Source: Amycolatopsis sulphurea
Lineage (GTDB): Bacteria > Actinomycetota > Actinomycetes > Mycobacteriales > Pseudonocardiaceae
Reading direction: 5' to 3'
DNA length: 64,000 nt
Assembly: GCF_002564045.1 (NCBI RefSeq)
Contig: NZ_PDJK01000002.1
Location: 558,001 to 622,000, forward strand
Shown piece after piece: positions 26,519 through 36,497 of this stretch (positions within the stretch are counted from its first letter, which is position 1; each line of letters begins with the position of its first letter). A program made the translations under genes and the position numbers. Below the pieces are notes generated by a model, which searched no databases, was not told where the DNA came from, and was given only the letters and a program-made list of their open reading frames with translations.

Positions 26519-26768
26519 GACACCTCCCGGTCTGACGCGTGGAACGGTACCACGCATAACGAAGTAGTGCGCACGGCGTTAGGCCAAGAGGCAGAGCAGC
26601 AGCGTGGACCTCGCGCGTCCGGCGCGAGCAGGGCATATCCATCGACCGGCCGACGAAAGTCGATCATCATGGGCCGCGAAGACTTCAACGCTCCGCGGAG
26701 TCGCGCACACAGCTCGTTGCGCGCGGACCGCAGGCGACCGGAGAGCAGCACCCCGGACCGCGCTGCGG

Positions 26769-27632
26769 TCAGCGGCGGCTGCCAGGTCTCCGCTGGCACT
26801 TCGGGCAGAAGTACGACGACCGGCTCATGAACGGCTCCCGGCGGATCGCGGTGCCGCAACGGTCACACGGCAATCCTTCCTGCCCATACGCGGCGAGCGA
26901 ACGTTCGAAGTACCCCGACTGCCCATTCACGTTGACGTACAACGCATCGAAGGAGGTTCCGCCGACCTTGAGCGCAGCCGACATCACGTCGGTGGCGGCT
27001 TCGAGCACGGCGCGGCCCTGCACCGCAGTGAGCCGATCCGCTGGCCGGGCGCCGTGCAGCTTCGCCCGCCACAGGGCTTCATCCGCGTAGATGTTGCCGA
27101 TCCCGGAGACCAGCGTCTGGTCCAGCAGCGCCCGCTTGATCTCGGTCCGGCGGGAACGCAGCGCGCGCACCGCGGCGACCGGGTCGAACCGCGGATCCAT
27201 CGGGTCGCGGCCGATGTGCGCGATGGTGCCCGGGAGCGTCTCCCCCTCGACCTCGACGAGGTCGTCGAGCGCCAGCCCACCGAACGTGCGCTGGTCGACG
27301 AACCGCAACTCCGGTCCGCCGTCGGCGAACCGGACCCGCACCCGCAGGTGCTTCTCGTCCGGCACCTCGCCGGGCTGCACCAGCATCTGGCCGCTCATGC
27401 CCAGATGCGCGAGCACCGCCTCGCCGTGGGACAGCTCCAGCCACAGGTACTTGCCCCGCCGCCGCGCGGCGGCGATCGTCACCCCGGCCAGCCGTCCGGT
27501 GAAGTCGGCCGCGCCGAGGGCGTGCCTGCGGATGGCGCGCTCGTGCCGCACCTCGACCGAGGAAACGGTGCGACCGGCCACATGAGCCTGCAAACCGGCA
27601 CGGACGGTCTCGACCTCGGGTAGTTCGGGCAT
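26769..27632 (-). CDS. mutM: Formamidopyrimidine-DNA glycosylase
   Basis: The 287-residue base-excision enzyme removes 8-oxoguanine. It starts [13 protein letters not shown], with catalytic Pro2 and Glu3. LGMSGQM and the helix-two-turn-helix [12 protein letters not shown] are intact. The C-terminal zinc finger is CDRCGTAI...YFCPKCQ. The catalytic N-terminal proline fixes the start at 27630-27632. It follows rnc as in Mycobacterium (rnc-fpg). The 228 bp between it and padR hold nothing I can identify. Confidence 0.96.
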   Translation of the reverse strand: MPELPEVETVRAGLQAHVAGRTVSSVEVRHERAIRRHALGAADFTGRLAGVTIAAARRRGKYLWLELSHGEAVLAHLGMSGQMLVQPGEVPDEKHLRVRVRFADGGPELRFVDQRTFGGLALDDLVEVEGETLPGTIAHIGRDPMDPRFDPVAAVRALRSRRTEIKRALLDQTLVSGIGNIYADEALWRAKLHGARPADRLTAVQGRAVLEAATDVMSAALKVGGTSFDALYVNVNGQSGYFERSLAAYGQEGLPCDRCGTAIRREPFMSRSSYFCPKCQRRPGSRR

Positions 27633-27707
27633 GGCGTGCATTCTGCCCACCGGCCCCGACAGTTCCGGCACCAGTGCCCCGCGAGTCACTTTCCCGCCGC
27701 CAAGTCC

Positions 27708-27754
27708 GTGAAGGGCCCCTTCACGGAATCAGAGTCCGTCAAGGGCCCCTTCAC
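27708..27754. repeat. Pair of GTGAAGGG/CCCTTCAC palindromes
   Basis: GTGAAGGGCCCCTTCAC lies at 27708-27724 and a one-mismatch copy, GTCAAGGGCCCCTTCAC, at 27738-27754. They sit between the rnc 3' end and the mutM start. This copy has the palindromes but not the long conserved spacer of the 8, 19 and 63 kb elements. Confidence 0.8.
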
Positions 27755-27835
27755 AGCCTTGGCCCCGGAAAGCCCGGGTATGCGAAAACGGGGCCGGCTG
27801 GCGCAGTGCCGGCAGGCCCCGTTCGCAGAGATCTC

Positions 27836-28588
<753 letters not shown>

Positions 28589-28601
28589 GACAGCCTGCCC
28601 G

Positions 28602-28784
28602 TCAGGCGGGTTCGACGACCTGGCGGCCGTTGTGCTGGCCGCAAGCCGGGCACGCGATGTGCTGGAGCTTGGGCTGCCGGCAGGCGCGGTTGGAGCAGGG
28701 CACCAGCTGAACCGGAGCCGCCTTCCACTGGCTGCGGCGGGAGCGCGTGTTGGATCGCGACATCTTCCGCTTCGGGACGGCCAC
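28602..28784 (-). CDS. rpmF: 50S ribosomal protein L32
   Basis: The 60-residue protein starts [20 protein letters not shown], the conserved L32 N-terminus. It has four cysteines spaced CSNRAC...CPAC, suggesting the zinc-binding form, though the first pair is C-x4-C instead of the usual C-x2-C. GGAG lies upstream of the GTG at 28782-28784. It is 13 bp from rnc and follows the DUF177 gene, the usual order. Confidence 0.96.
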   Translation of the reverse strand: MAVPKRKMSRSNTRSRRSQWKAAPVQLVPCSNRACRQPKLQHIACPACGQHNGRQVVEPA

Positions 28785-28858
28785 GAGTAGATCTCCTTCA
28801 AACGGTCTGCTCGCGCTCGCGAGCGAACTGACTTCTCCCGGATCGAGCTGGACGCTCG

Positions 28859-29476
28859 TCAGGCTTGCTCTCCGGAGCCGTGCGCAGGCTTTCCGCCCGC
28901 GTTCCCGTCGATACGATCGACGAGCGCGGCCCACCGAGGATCTATCTTCTCATGCCCGTGTCCGGGCTCGAGATCGGCCCACTTGACGCCGCATTCCGAG
29001 CACAGCCCGGCGCAGTCCTCGCGGCACAGCGGGGCCAGCGGCAGCGCCAGCACGACCGCGTCGCGCACCGTCGGCTCGAGGTCGATCCGGTCGTCGACCA
29101 GCCGGGGGATCTCGTCCTCCTCGGTGGTCTCCTCGGTCGCCGAGCCGGGGTAGGCGAACAGCTCGGTCAGCTCGACCTCGACGTCCTCGGTCACCGGGTC
29201 GAGGCAGCGGGAGCACTCGCCGGTCGCGGCGGCCTGCGCGGTGCCGCTCACCAGCACGCCTTCGACCACGGATTCGAGCAGCAGGTCCAGCTCGACCGGG
29301 GTGCCGGCGGGGATCTCGAGCACGCCGGGCACGCCCAGCGCGGTCTCGACCGGCGCGGAACGGCGAAGCTCACGGCTCAGCCCCGCGTGCCGGCCGAGCT
29401 CACGGGTGTCGATCACCCACGGGCTGCGGTCGTCGAGCTGCGCAGGGCGGGGGGTGCGATCAGGGTTCTCGGACAT
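28859..29476 (-). CDS. DUF177 (YceD-like) protein
   Basis: The 205-residue protein contains the DUF177/YceD domain seen upstream of rpmF across bacteria and linked to 23S rRNA accumulation. Visible features are the central [10 protein letters not shown] and the C-terminal [13 protein letters not shown] cysteine cluster, which may bind zinc. The ATG at 29474-29476 is preceded by a GTG that could also serve. It lies between sepIVA and rpmF, as in Mycobacterium (Rv2926c). Confidence 0.9.
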   Translation of the reverse strand: MSENPDRTPRPAQLDDRSPWVIDTRELGRHAGLSRELRRSAPVETALGVPGVLEIPAGTPVELDLLLESVVEGVLVSGTAQAAATGECSRCLDPVTEDVEVELTELFAYPGSATEETTEEDEIPRLVDDRIDLEPTVRDAVVLALPLAPLCREDCAGLCSECGVKWADLEPGHGHEKIDPRWAALVDRIDGNAGGKPAHGSGEQA

Positions 29477-29514
29477 CACGCCCAAGAATACGCAGGGCGC
29501 CTGCGCGGACGGCC

Positions 29515-30240
29515 TCAGACCTGGTAGTCGTACAGCGTCGGGCGCGAGCCGCCACCGACGTTGCCGGGGGCGCGCAGGTGGTTGCGGCCGGAATCGACGG
29601 TACGCAGCGTGGTCGCGAGCAGCTCCGAGAACTCGGCCAGCTTGCCGTCCACGTAAGCGTCGCAGTCGACGCGCTGGCGGTCGGCTTCGGCGTGTGCCTC
29701 GTCCACGATGCGCGCGGACTCGGCGTGCGCGGCCTGGACGACCTCGGTCTGCGAAACGAGCCGGGCCTGCTCGGCGCGGCCATCCTCGATCGCACGGTCG
29801 TAGGCGTCGCGGCCGGCCTGGATCATCCGCTCGGACTCGGCACGGGAGCGCTCGGTGAGGTTCTGGTACTCGGCCTGCCCACCGGCGACCATGCGCTCGG
29901 CTTCGTTGTGCGCGTCGGCGAGCATCTGCTCGGCACGGGCACGGGCGTCGGCGAGAATCTGCTCCGCTTCCGACGTCGCGTCGGAGACGGTGCGCTCGGC
30001 CTCCTCGTTCGCGCCGGCGACGGTCTCACCGGCCTCCTTGCGCGCGGCGTGCAGCAGGTCGTCGCGCTTGTCGAGCACGTCCTGCGCGTCGTCCACTTCG
30101 CCGGGAAACGCGTCGCGCACGTCGTCGAGCAGCTCGAGGACATCACCCCGGGGCACCACACAGCTGGACGTCATGGGCACCCCGCGGGCCTCTTCGACGA
30201 TCGTGACGAGCTCGTCGAGCGCCTCGAAAACCCGGTACAC
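29515..30240 (-). CDS. sepIVA: SepIVA-like DivIVA-domain septation protein
   Basis: The 241-residue protein matches the mycobacterial SepIVA (Rv2927c) pattern: MYRVFEALDELVTIVEEARGVP at the start, a long Ala/Glu/Arg coiled coil in the middle, and SQTEVVQ...VDGKLAEFSELLATTLRTV near the end. SepIVA acts at the divisome and in membrane organisation. The GTG at 30238-30240 has GAGGGAG upstream, so the frame to 30411 is not used. It heads the conserved DUF177-rpmF-rnc-mutM run. Confidence 0.92.
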   Translation of the reverse strand: MYRVFEALDELVTIVEEARGVPMTSSCVVPRGDVLELLDDVRDAFPGEVDDAQDVLDKRDDLLHAARKEAGETVAGANEEAERTVSDATSEAEQILADARARAEQMLADAHNEAERMVAGGQAEYQNLTERSRAESERMIQAGRDAYDRAIEDGRAEQARLVSQTEVVQAAHAESARIVDEAHAEADRQRVDCDAYVDGKLAEFSELLATTLRTVDSGRNHLRAPGNVGGGSRPTLYDYQV

Positions 30241-30462
30241 GGCCACTCCCTCAAGCAGATATCCCCGTTCGCTGCGGTCCAGTCTGCCCGCTTCGCAGCC
30301 TGAACCGGTGAACGCACACTCGATCGGGCGTGTCCTTTTCCCCGGTGACCGGTGCCGTCCCGCCGCGGGCGCGATGGCACCGGCCGTACGCAGGTCAGGC
30401 GGTGCCGTCAAGCTTCTCGAAGGCGACGTAGCCGTACGGGGTACAGGCGCCCTTGCCGGAGA

Positions 30463-30933
30463 TCACGCGGCCCTTGCCGCCTTGCCGGCGCCACCGTCGA
30501 TGTCGATCACCTGGAAGGAGGCGTAGTGGTCACCGGTGTAGAAGTACTCGCCGCCCTCCCCGGTCACGATCCGGCGGGTGCCGCGGTTGCTCGCGCCCGG
30601 CGTGGGCACCGTGTACTCGTGGTAGTAGCTCGAAGCGCAGGACGGCAGGATGCCTTCGCGGTTGGTGAACACAACCCCGTCATTCTTGGGGTACGGGTAC
30701 GGCCCGCCCTTGAGGATCAGCTGGTAGGTGTCGGTGGCCTGGGCGGGCAGCGAGGACAGCGCCACGTGCTTGAACCCGGAGAGGTCACCACAGGAGTTCT
30801 GCGCCGGGGAGGCCTGCACGGCGGGTGCGGCCACCGGGGCGAGCGGTGCGGCCTCCGCGGCCGAACCGAACCCCAGGAACGCGACCATCAATGTGAACAG
30901 GACACCGGCTATACGCGATCGATGGTTGGTCAT
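30463..30933 (-). CDS. Secreted guanyl-specific ribonuclease (RNase Sa/barnase family)
   Basis: The 156-residue protein has a Sec signal peptide cleaved near Ala29 and a domain closely resembling Streptomyces RNase Sa. The catalytic residues align: Glu106 in YYHEYT, Arg121 in GTRRIVTG and His136 in GDHYASF. The N-terminal disulfide cysteine is present (Cys48). The partner cysteine at the RNase Sa C-terminus is missing and the chain ends in an Ala-rich tail. A different frame downstream carries a cysteine-containing tail (see findings). No barstar-like inhibitor gene is adjacent. Confidence 0.9.
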   Translation of the reverse strand: MTNHRSRIAGVLFTLMVAFLGFGSAAEAAPLAPVAAPAVQASPAQNSCGDLSGFKHVALSSLPAQATDTYQLILKGGPYPYPKNDGVVFTNREGILPSCASSYYHEYTVPTPGASNRGTRRIVTGEGGEYFYTGDHYASFQVIDIDGGAGKAARAA

Positions 30934-31079
30934 TTTCGGACCGTAACCCGCGGCTATGGTCGCGAGGATGCCATGAGGTGAACAGTGTCCGGCGACGCGC
31001 GAAGTTCCGACGAAGGTAGGAGTCCGTTCGGGCTAACCCGCGTACGGCGACGTCTCCGACAATGCGCAGAGCGGGCGTT

Positions 31080-31562
31080 TCAGTCCTTCTTCGCGAACAC
31101 CGCGGTCAACCGCTCGTACACCACCGGCGGCACGAGCTTCTCGATGTCACCGCCGAGCGCTGCGATCTCCTTGACGAGCGAGCTGGACACGAAGCCGTAC
31201 GCGGGGTTGTTCGCCATCAGTAGCGTTTCCAGTCCGGTCAGTTCCCGGTTCATCTGGGCCATCTGCAGCTCGTAGTCGAAGTCGCTCACCGACCGCAGGC
31301 CCTTCGCCACGGCTGCGATGTCGTTGTCGCGGCAGTAGTCCACCAACAGGCCGTGCCACGAATCGACGCGTACGTTGGGCAGCTTCGCGGTGATCTCCCG
31401 CAGCATCTCCATGCGTTCTTCGACGCTGAAGAGGCCCTTCTTGCTCTTGTTCACCCCCACTGCCACCACGACTTCGTCAAAGAGGGCCGAGGCCCGCTCG
31501 ATGATGTCGAGGTGCCCGTTGGTGGCCGGATCGTAGGAACCGGGGCATACCGCGCGACGCAT
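31080..31562 (-). CDS. coaD: Phosphopantetheine adenylyltransferase
   Basis: The 160-residue nucleotidyltransferase makes dephospho-CoA from phosphopantetheine and ATP. The family signatures are GSYDPATNGHLDII (with the TxGH motif), FSVEERMEML and GLRSVSDFDYELQMA. The ATG at 31560-31562 is clear. It follows rsmD by 52 bp, the common actinobacterial pair. Confidence 0.97.
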   Translation of the reverse strand: MRRAVCPGSYDPATNGHLDIIERASALFDEVVVAVGVNKSKKGLFSVEERMEMLREITAKLPNVRVDSWHGLLVDYCRDNDIAAVAKGLRSVSDFDYELQMAQMNRELTGLETLLMANNPAYGFVSSSLVKEIAALGGDIEKLVPPVVYERLTAVFAKKD

Positions 31563-31614
31563 GCGCGGACGCTACCAAGCCGCGACGGTCCACGTGCATC
31601 TCGTGACGACTGCG

Positions 31615-32181
31615 TCACACCGTCGATGAACGGTGGTACTCAGCCCAGTAGAGCGCCGTGTCGCCGTACCGCTTGTCGCGCGTCGGTACGAACGCGTCGG
31701 GCCATGTCGGCGCTCCGTCCCGCGACGCGCGCTCGATCACCGCAAGCCCACCGTCGACAAGCCAGCTGTTGTCGTGGAGCGCGGCGAGCACCATGCCGAG
31801 CGCTGCTGGGTCGACCGCGTACGGCGGGTCTGCGAGGACGAGATCGAACTCCACCGTCGCCGGACCCGCGACTACCGTCTCCACCTGCCCGGCACGGACG
31901 GTGCCCCCGAGCCGTAGATCCGCGACGTTGCCGCGAAGCACGTCGACAGCCCGACGGTCGGCCTCGACGAACCACGCCTCCGCAGCGCCGCGCGAGAGCG
32001 CTTCGAGACCGAGCGCGCCGGACCCGGCGTACAGGTCGAGCACCCGTGCGCCGTCCAGCTCACCAGCTACTTCGAGGGCGTTGAAGAGCGCTTCGCGCAC
32101 CCGCTCGGAGGTGGGGCGCGTACCCTTCGGCGGCACTTTCAGCCGCCGGCCCCCTGCGATGCCCGCCACGATCCTCGTCAC
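31615..32181 (-). CDS. rsmD: 16S rRNA (guanine966-N2)-methyltransferase RsmD
   Basis: The 188-residue SAM-dependent enzyme methylates G966 of 16S rRNA. It starts TRIVAGIAGGRRLKVP. SAM motif VLDLYAGSGALGLEALSRGA and the catalytic LADPPYAV are intact. I take the GTG at 32179-32181; the long frame to 32997 is antisense to the helicase gene. It is divergent from the helicase. Confidence 0.95.
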   Translation of the reverse strand: MTRIVAGIAGGRRLKVPPKGTRPTSERVREALFNALEVAGELDGARVLDLYAGSGALGLEALSRGAAEAWFVEADRRAVDVLRGNVADLRLGGTVRAGQVETVVAGPATVEFDLVLADPPYAVDPAALGMVLAALHDNSWLVDGGLAVIERASRDGAPTWPDAFVPTRDKRYGDTALYWAEYHRSSTV

Positions 32182-32220
32182 CTCGCCATCTTCGCCGAGT
32201 CCTGTGATGTGTCTTTCGGC

Positions 32221-32238
32221 AGTACTTGCTGAAGCACT
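32221..32238. promoter_or_regulatory. Imperfect inverted repeat upstream of the HelD/HelR gene
   Basis: AGTACTT and AAGCACT form 7-bp arms with one mismatch around GCTG, 67 bp before the helicase start. It contains CTTGC like the rifamycin-associated element, but the second half is not GCAAG, so the match to that element is poor. Confidence 0.3.
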
Positions 32239-32304
32239 CGCACGTGGGCGCGTAAAGTCTTCCTTCGCCCTCCAGAGGCGACCGAGCTGTTTAGGAGCGT
32301 TTGC

Positions 32305-34425
32305 GTGTCGGAACCGCGGGTGAGACGGGCGGAGATCGCCGTCGAGCAGGCCCACGTCGACCGGGTCTACACGCGGCTGGCGGAGCTGCGCGTCCAGGCC
32401 GAAGCGATGCGGGCCAAAGGGTACGAACTCGGGCAGGGCGCACAGCGCGAGGCGATCTTCGAACAGGCGTCCATGCTCTTCGAGCGGGACATGATGGTCT
32501 ACCACGCCAACCAGACCCTGCAGACGCTCGACGCGGAGTACGAGGGCCTGGTGTTCGGCCGTCTCGATCATCGTGACCACGAGCGGATCTACGTGGGCCG
32601 GCTGGGCATCCGCGACACCGAGTTCGACAACCTCGTCACCGACTGGCGCGCGCCCGCCGCCGCGGCCTTCTACCAGGCCACCGCCGAAGAGCCGATGGAC
32701 GTGGTGCGCCGCCGCGTGATCCGCTGCTCCGGCCAGAACGTGCTCGACGTGGACGACGACGTGCTGATCGCCGACGAAGTCCCCGAAGAGATGCAGATCG
32801 TCGGCGAAGGCGCGTTGATGGCCGCGCTCGGCCGCGCTCGCGGCGAGAAGATGCGCGACATCGTGGCCACGATCCAGAAGGAACAGGACGAGGTCATCCG
32901 CGCGCCGTGGCGGGGCGTCACGGAGATCACCGGCGGCCCGGGGACCGGCAAGACCGCCGTCGCGTTGCACCGCGCCGCGTACCTGCTGTACCGGCACCGA
33001 CGTCAGCTTGGTGGCGCAGGCGTTCTGGTGATCGGGCCGTCCGGCGTTTTCACCACGTACATCTCCCGTGTGCTGCCGTCGATGGGCGAGACGAACGTGG
33101 AGCTGCGCGCGCTCGGCGAAGTACTCGACGGTCTTGAAGCCACCCGGCAGGACACCTCCGCGCTGGCAGCGATCAAGGGCTCGCTGCGGATACGAAAGGT
33201 GCTGCTGCGCGCGCTGCGGGACACGCCGCCGGAGGCGCCCGCTGAGCTACGCGTCGTTTACCGCGGCGAGGTCCTCAAACTCGCCGGACGTGAGCTGGAG
33301 AAGGTGCGACGCAAGGCGCACACGCAAGGCGCGCCGCCGAACCGTTCCCGCGTACGGGTAGCCGAGCTGCTGCTGGGCGCGCTCGCGGACAAGGCCGAGG
33401 AGTACGCGAAGGCGGACGGCAAGGAGCTCGACCGCGCGGAGCTGATCAACGACCTGGGCGAGCGGATCGACTTCCACCGGTTCCTGGTCGTGTGGTGGCC
33501 GGTGCTGTACCCCGCGCAGGTGCTGAAGTGGCTCGGCGACGAGAAGCGGCTCGCCTCGGCCGCGAAGGGCGTGCTGAGCCGCGCCGAGATCAGCCTGCTG
33601 GCGGCAGACTTCGCGGACCGCTCGCGTGGCTGGTCCGTGGCCGACGTGGCCTTGCTCGACGAGCTGCGCGTACTGGTCGGCCCGGAGCCGAAGCGTCGCC
33701 GTAGGCAGACCGTGGTCGAGGTCGCGCCGGACCGCGTCGGTGGTGGCGCCCCGCACCGCCCGGAACACTACGACGAGTACTCGCATGTGGTCGTGGACGA
33801 ATCGCAGGACCTGTCGCCGATGCAGTGGCGGATGGTCGGCCGTCGCGGCAAGTACGCGAGCTGGACCGTGGTCGGCGACCCGGTGCAGAGTTCGTGGCCG
33901 GATCCGGCCGAAGCGGCGCAGGCGAGAGACCAGGCCTTCGGGCTGAAGACCACCCGGCGCCGCTTCACACTGCGCACGAACTACCGCAACTCGGCGGAGA
34001 TCTTCGATCTCGCCGCGAAGGTGGTCACCGGGCACGCGCAGGCGGACGAGCTGCCTGTCGCAGTGCGCACCACCGGCATCGTGCCCGAAGTACAGCCGGT
34101 CGAAGCCACCTCGATGGCCACCGCCACGCAGGCGGCGGTGAAGGAGCTGCTCGGCACCGTCGAGGGCACTGTGGGCGTGATCACCGCGATGGACCGCGTC
34201 GAGGAGGTTGCCCACTGGCTGGACGGGCAGACCGACGAACGCCTGAAGGTCGTCGGCAGCCTCGACTCGAAGGGCCTGGAGTACGATGCGGTCGTACTCA
34301 TGGAGCCGATGGACCTGGTCACCGAGTCCTCGACCGGACGCCGGGTGCTGTACGTCGCGTTGACGCGCGCCACGCAGCACCTGATCGTGCTCGCTTCGGA
34401 CCCTGACTGGCTCCCACAGCGTTGA
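32305..34425 (+). CDS. HelD/HelR-family RNA polymerase-associated helicase-like ATPase
   Basis: The 706-residue protein is a UvrD-like superfamily 1 ATPase of the HelD family. These proteins bind RNA polymerase and displace nucleic acid; Streptomyces HelR also removes rifamycins. It has an N-terminal coiled-coil arm (about residues 1-70), Walker A GGPGTGKTAVALHR at 210-223, motif II VVVDESQDLSPMQW, and C-terminal motifs GLEYDAVVLM and LYVALTRATQ. The GTG at 32305 follows AGGAG. Whether this copy protects against rifamycins cannot be read from sequence alone. The gene sits at a point where the conserved rsmD-pyc order is interrupted. Confidence 0.9.
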   Translation: MSEPRVRRAEIAVEQAHVDRVYTRLAELRVQAEAMRAKGYELGQGAQREAIFEQASMLFERDMMVYHANQTLQTLDAEYEGLVFGRLDHRDHERIYVGRLGIRDTEFDNLVTDWRAPAAAAFYQATAEEPMDVVRRRVIRCSGQNVLDVDDDVLIADEVPEEMQIVGEGALMAALGRARGEKMRDIVATIQKEQDEVIRAPWRGVTEITGGPGTGKTAVALHRAAYLLYRHRRQLGGAGVLVIGPSGVFTTYISRVLPSMGETNVELRALGEVLDGLEATRQDTSALAAIKGSLRIRKVLLRALRDTPPEAPAELRVVYRGEVLKLAGRELEKVRRKAHTQGAPPNRSRVRVAELLLGALADKAEEYAKADGKELDRAELINDLGERIDFHRFLVVWWPVLYPAQVLKWLGDEKRLASAAKGVLSRAEISLLAADFADRSRGWSVADVALLDELRVLVGPEPKRRRRQTVVEVAPDRVGGGAPHRPEHYDEYSHVVVDESQDLSPMQWRMVGRRGKYASWTVVGDPVQSSWPDPAEAAQARDQAFGLKTTRRRFTLRTNYRNSAEIFDLAAKVVTGHAQADELPVAVRTTGIVPEVQPVEATSMATATQAAVKELLGTVEGTVGVITAMDRVEEVAHWLDGQTDERLKVVGSLDSKGLEYDAVVLMEPMDLVTESSTGRRVLYVALTRATQHLIVLASDPDWLPQR

Positions 34426-34476
34426 ACGCACCTTCGCGCGGGAAGGGAATCGCCGTCCCGCGCGTTGCTGCTGTAC

Positions 34477-35472
34477 GTGACTTCGCTGCCTGACGTCCCG
34501 CTGTCCGTACTCGACCTGTCCCCTGTCTCGGAGGGGAACGGGGTCGGCGACGCGCTGCGCAACACCATCGACCTCGCCCGGCACGCCGAACGGCTCGGCT
34601 ATCACCGCTACTGGCTTGCCGAGCACCACAACATGCCGGGCATCGCCAGCTCGGCCACAGTGGTGCTGATCGGGCGCGTGGCCGATGCCACGGAGACCAT
34701 TCGCGTCGGCTCCGGCGGCGTCATGCTGCCCAACCACGCGCCGCTCATCGTCGCCGAGCAGTTCGGCACGTTGGAGGCGTTCCACCCGGGCCGCATCGAC
34801 CTGGGTCTCGGCCGCGCGCCGGGGACAGACCAGCGTACGGCGCTGGCCCTGCGTGGACCCGGTGGGCTGTCCGCGGACAACTTCCCCGAGCAGCTGATGG
34901 AGCTGATCAGCTACTTCGAACACGACGCGGCGCGCGGCGTCAACGCCGTGACGGCGGAGGGGAACAAGCCGCCGGTGTGGCTGCTCGGCTCGTCCGGCTT
35001 CAGCGCGCAACTCGCCGGACGGCTAGGGCTACCGTTCTCCTTCGCACACCACTTCGCCGCCGAGAACACGCTGCCTGCCGTGAAGCTCTACCGAGAGAAC
35101 TTCCGTCCGTCTGAGGTTCTTTCGGAGCCGTACGTGATGCTCGGCGTCTCCGTGGTCGCCGCGGAAACCGACGAGCGCGCGAAGTTCCTCGCCGGCCCGA
35201 GCGGCCTCACCTTCCTGAGCCTGCGCCGTGGGCGCCCGATCGCACTGCCCACACCGGAAGAGGCCGCGAAGTACCCGTACACGGACATGGACCGCGCATT
35301 CCTCGCGCAGCGCTTCGGCTCGGGGATCATCGGTTCGCCGGAAACCGTGCGGAAGGGCTTGGAGCAGCTGCTCACCGATACGGACGCGAACGAGCTGATG
35401 GTCACCACCATGGTCCACGGGCACCAGGACCGCGTGCGCTCCTACGAGATCATCGCGGACCTCAAGAACTGA
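34477..35472 (+). CDS. LLM-class flavin-dependent oxidoreductase (luciferase-like monooxygenase)
   Basis: The protein of about 331 residues is a bacterial-luciferase-like FMN or F420 enzyme. Family markers are [43 protein letters not shown] and [14 protein letters not shown] favour the GTG at 34477 because homologues start just before PLSVLDLSP; a TTG at 34465 is possible and neither has a clear ribosome-binding site. It follows the helicase by about 50 bp and could be cotranscribed. The substrate is unknown. Confidence 0.88.
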   Translation: MTSLPDVPLSVLDLSPVSEGNGVGDALRNTIDLARHAERLGYHRYWLAEHHNMPGIASSATVVLIGRVADATETIRVGSGGVMLPNHAPLIVAEQFGTLEAFHPGRIDLGLGRAPGTDQRTALALRGPGGLSADNFPEQLMELISYFEHDAARGVNAVTAEGNKPPVWLLGSSGFSAQLAGRLGLPFSFAHHFAAENTLPAVKLYRENFRPSEVLSEPYVMLGVSVVAAETDERAKFLAGPSGLTFLSLRRGRPIALPTPEEAAKYPYTDMDRAFLAQRFGSGIIGSPETVRKGLEQLLTDTDANELMVTTMVHGHQDRVRSYEIIADLKN

Positions 35473-35483
35473 CGCCGTTTCCG

Positions 35484-35529
35484 CCTGGCCCGGCCAGGAC
35501 GTGCGGTGGTCCCGCCAGGGGGCGGGGCC
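35484..35529 (+). terminator. Double hairpin terminator after the monooxygenase gene
   Basis: CCTGGCC-C-GGCCAGG is a perfect palindrome at 35484-35498. A second hairpin, GGTCCCGCC/GGCGGGGCC with loop AGGG, lies at 35508-35529. Both come within 60 bp of the stop codon and lack a T-run. Confidence 0.55.
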
Positions 35530-35645
35530 GCCGCTCGTGCTCTGCGTACGTGCTCTGCCGCTGGTGTTGGGCCGCTAGTGCTCTGCAATGCCTGCCCTGC
35601 CGTTGGTGTTGCGCCGCTCGTGTTGGGCCGCTCGTGTTTGCCACG
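35530..35645. repeat. Degenerate short tandem repeat
   Basis: Variants of GCCGCTCGTG, GTGCTCTGC and GTGTTGGGCCGCT recur five to six times, with unit spacing of about 14-40 bp. Open frames cross it in several phases, but none has coding character. Confidence 0.6.
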
Positions 35646-35683
35646 GCGAAGCCGAGACAGCCAGAGCCCACCCACCGAACTGC

Positions 35684-35941
35684 CTTCGCCTCTAAACGGC
35701 AACCACCGCGCACAACTCCACTTTCGCCGCTCAAAGGCGAGCCCCCGGCCCAATCCCGGCCGTCGCCATTCAGCGACAACTCCGACGCCCGATTCAGCAG
35801 CCACCCCAACGGCAACCGGCCCTCAACGCTGCGACGCGACAGCAACGTCAATGCTCAACGTTGCCGCCCAACGGCGACATCGGCCCTCGGCGTTGACATG
35901 CAACAACGACGCCAACCTCCAACGTTGCCGCCCAACGGCAA
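35684..35941. repeat. Cluster of short hairpin repeats, group 1
   Basis: Copies of a roughly 17-19 bp hairpin lie at 35724-35740 (TCGCC/GGCGA), 35762-35777 (GTCGC/GCGAC), 35860-35878 (GTTGCCG/CGGCGAC) and 35925-35941 (TTGCCG/CGGCAA). A weaker copy lies near 35685. Loops are 5-7 bases, often CCCAA or containing CAAA. Between the monooxygenase and the lipoprotein remnant I see no supported gene; the sequence from 35942 to 36191 is also empty. Confidence 0.7.
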
Positions 35942-36191
35942 TGCCGGGTCCCCGACCCAACCCTCACCCCCTCGCAGGGCGATGTCCAGAACACCGCCCG
36001 TCGCCACGCAAGGGCAACCGCAGGCACCGGCCCTCAGCCTCGCCACTTGTCGCCACATCCCCAGCGTCAAGCCTTGGCTCACCGCCGCCTGCGACCCCTC
36101 TGACCTGCTTCGCACGGCCCGGCCTAAACCCCAGCCGACGCCTGGGCGTCCACCCGGCACTCGATCAACCGAGCACCCCGGAGAGCTGGAA

Positions 36192-36431
36192 ATGAATGCA
36201 CAAAGGACCCTGGCCGGGCTCTGCGTACTGGCCGCAGGCGGCATCCTGGCCGGCTGCACAGCAGCCGAGAGCGCCACGCCCGCCGTCCGGGCAGTGGCCG
36301 AACGAGCGGTCACCCAGTCGCCAGTTCCCACGACGCCACCTGGCCCGCCCACACCGTGCACTATCACCGACGGCGCCTGCGCCGACCTCTCCGAACGCAA
36401 AGCGTGGCTGCTCGGCAACGGACCTCTGTGA
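36192..36431 (+). pseudogene. Truncated L,D-transpeptidase lipoprotein (5' fragment)
   Basis: The 79-residue frame starts with ATG after GGAGAG and encodes a lipoprotein signal peptide with lipobox LAGC ending at Cys22. A Thr/Pro-rich linker follows, then CTITDGACADLSERKAWLLGNG. That last stretch resembles the start of actinobacterial YkuD L,D-transpeptidase domains (C-x-LS-x-x-KAWLL-x-x-G). The stop comes before any catalytic HGT or SHGCVR motif. In the next frame only VTGPP is reminiscent of the expected continuation, after which hairpin repeats take over. It may be a remnant or a small lipoprotein still made. Confidence 0.5.
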
Positions 36432-36497
36432 CCGGTCCGCCCCATCGCACCCAGATCATCCACAGCCTACGCACCACAGAACGACACCTCGCAACCG

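Noticed and set aside
32221..32238. Rifamycin-associated element upstream of the helicase
   Set aside because: Only CTTGC is present; the matching GCAAG half is absent, so it is kept only as a weak inverted repeat.
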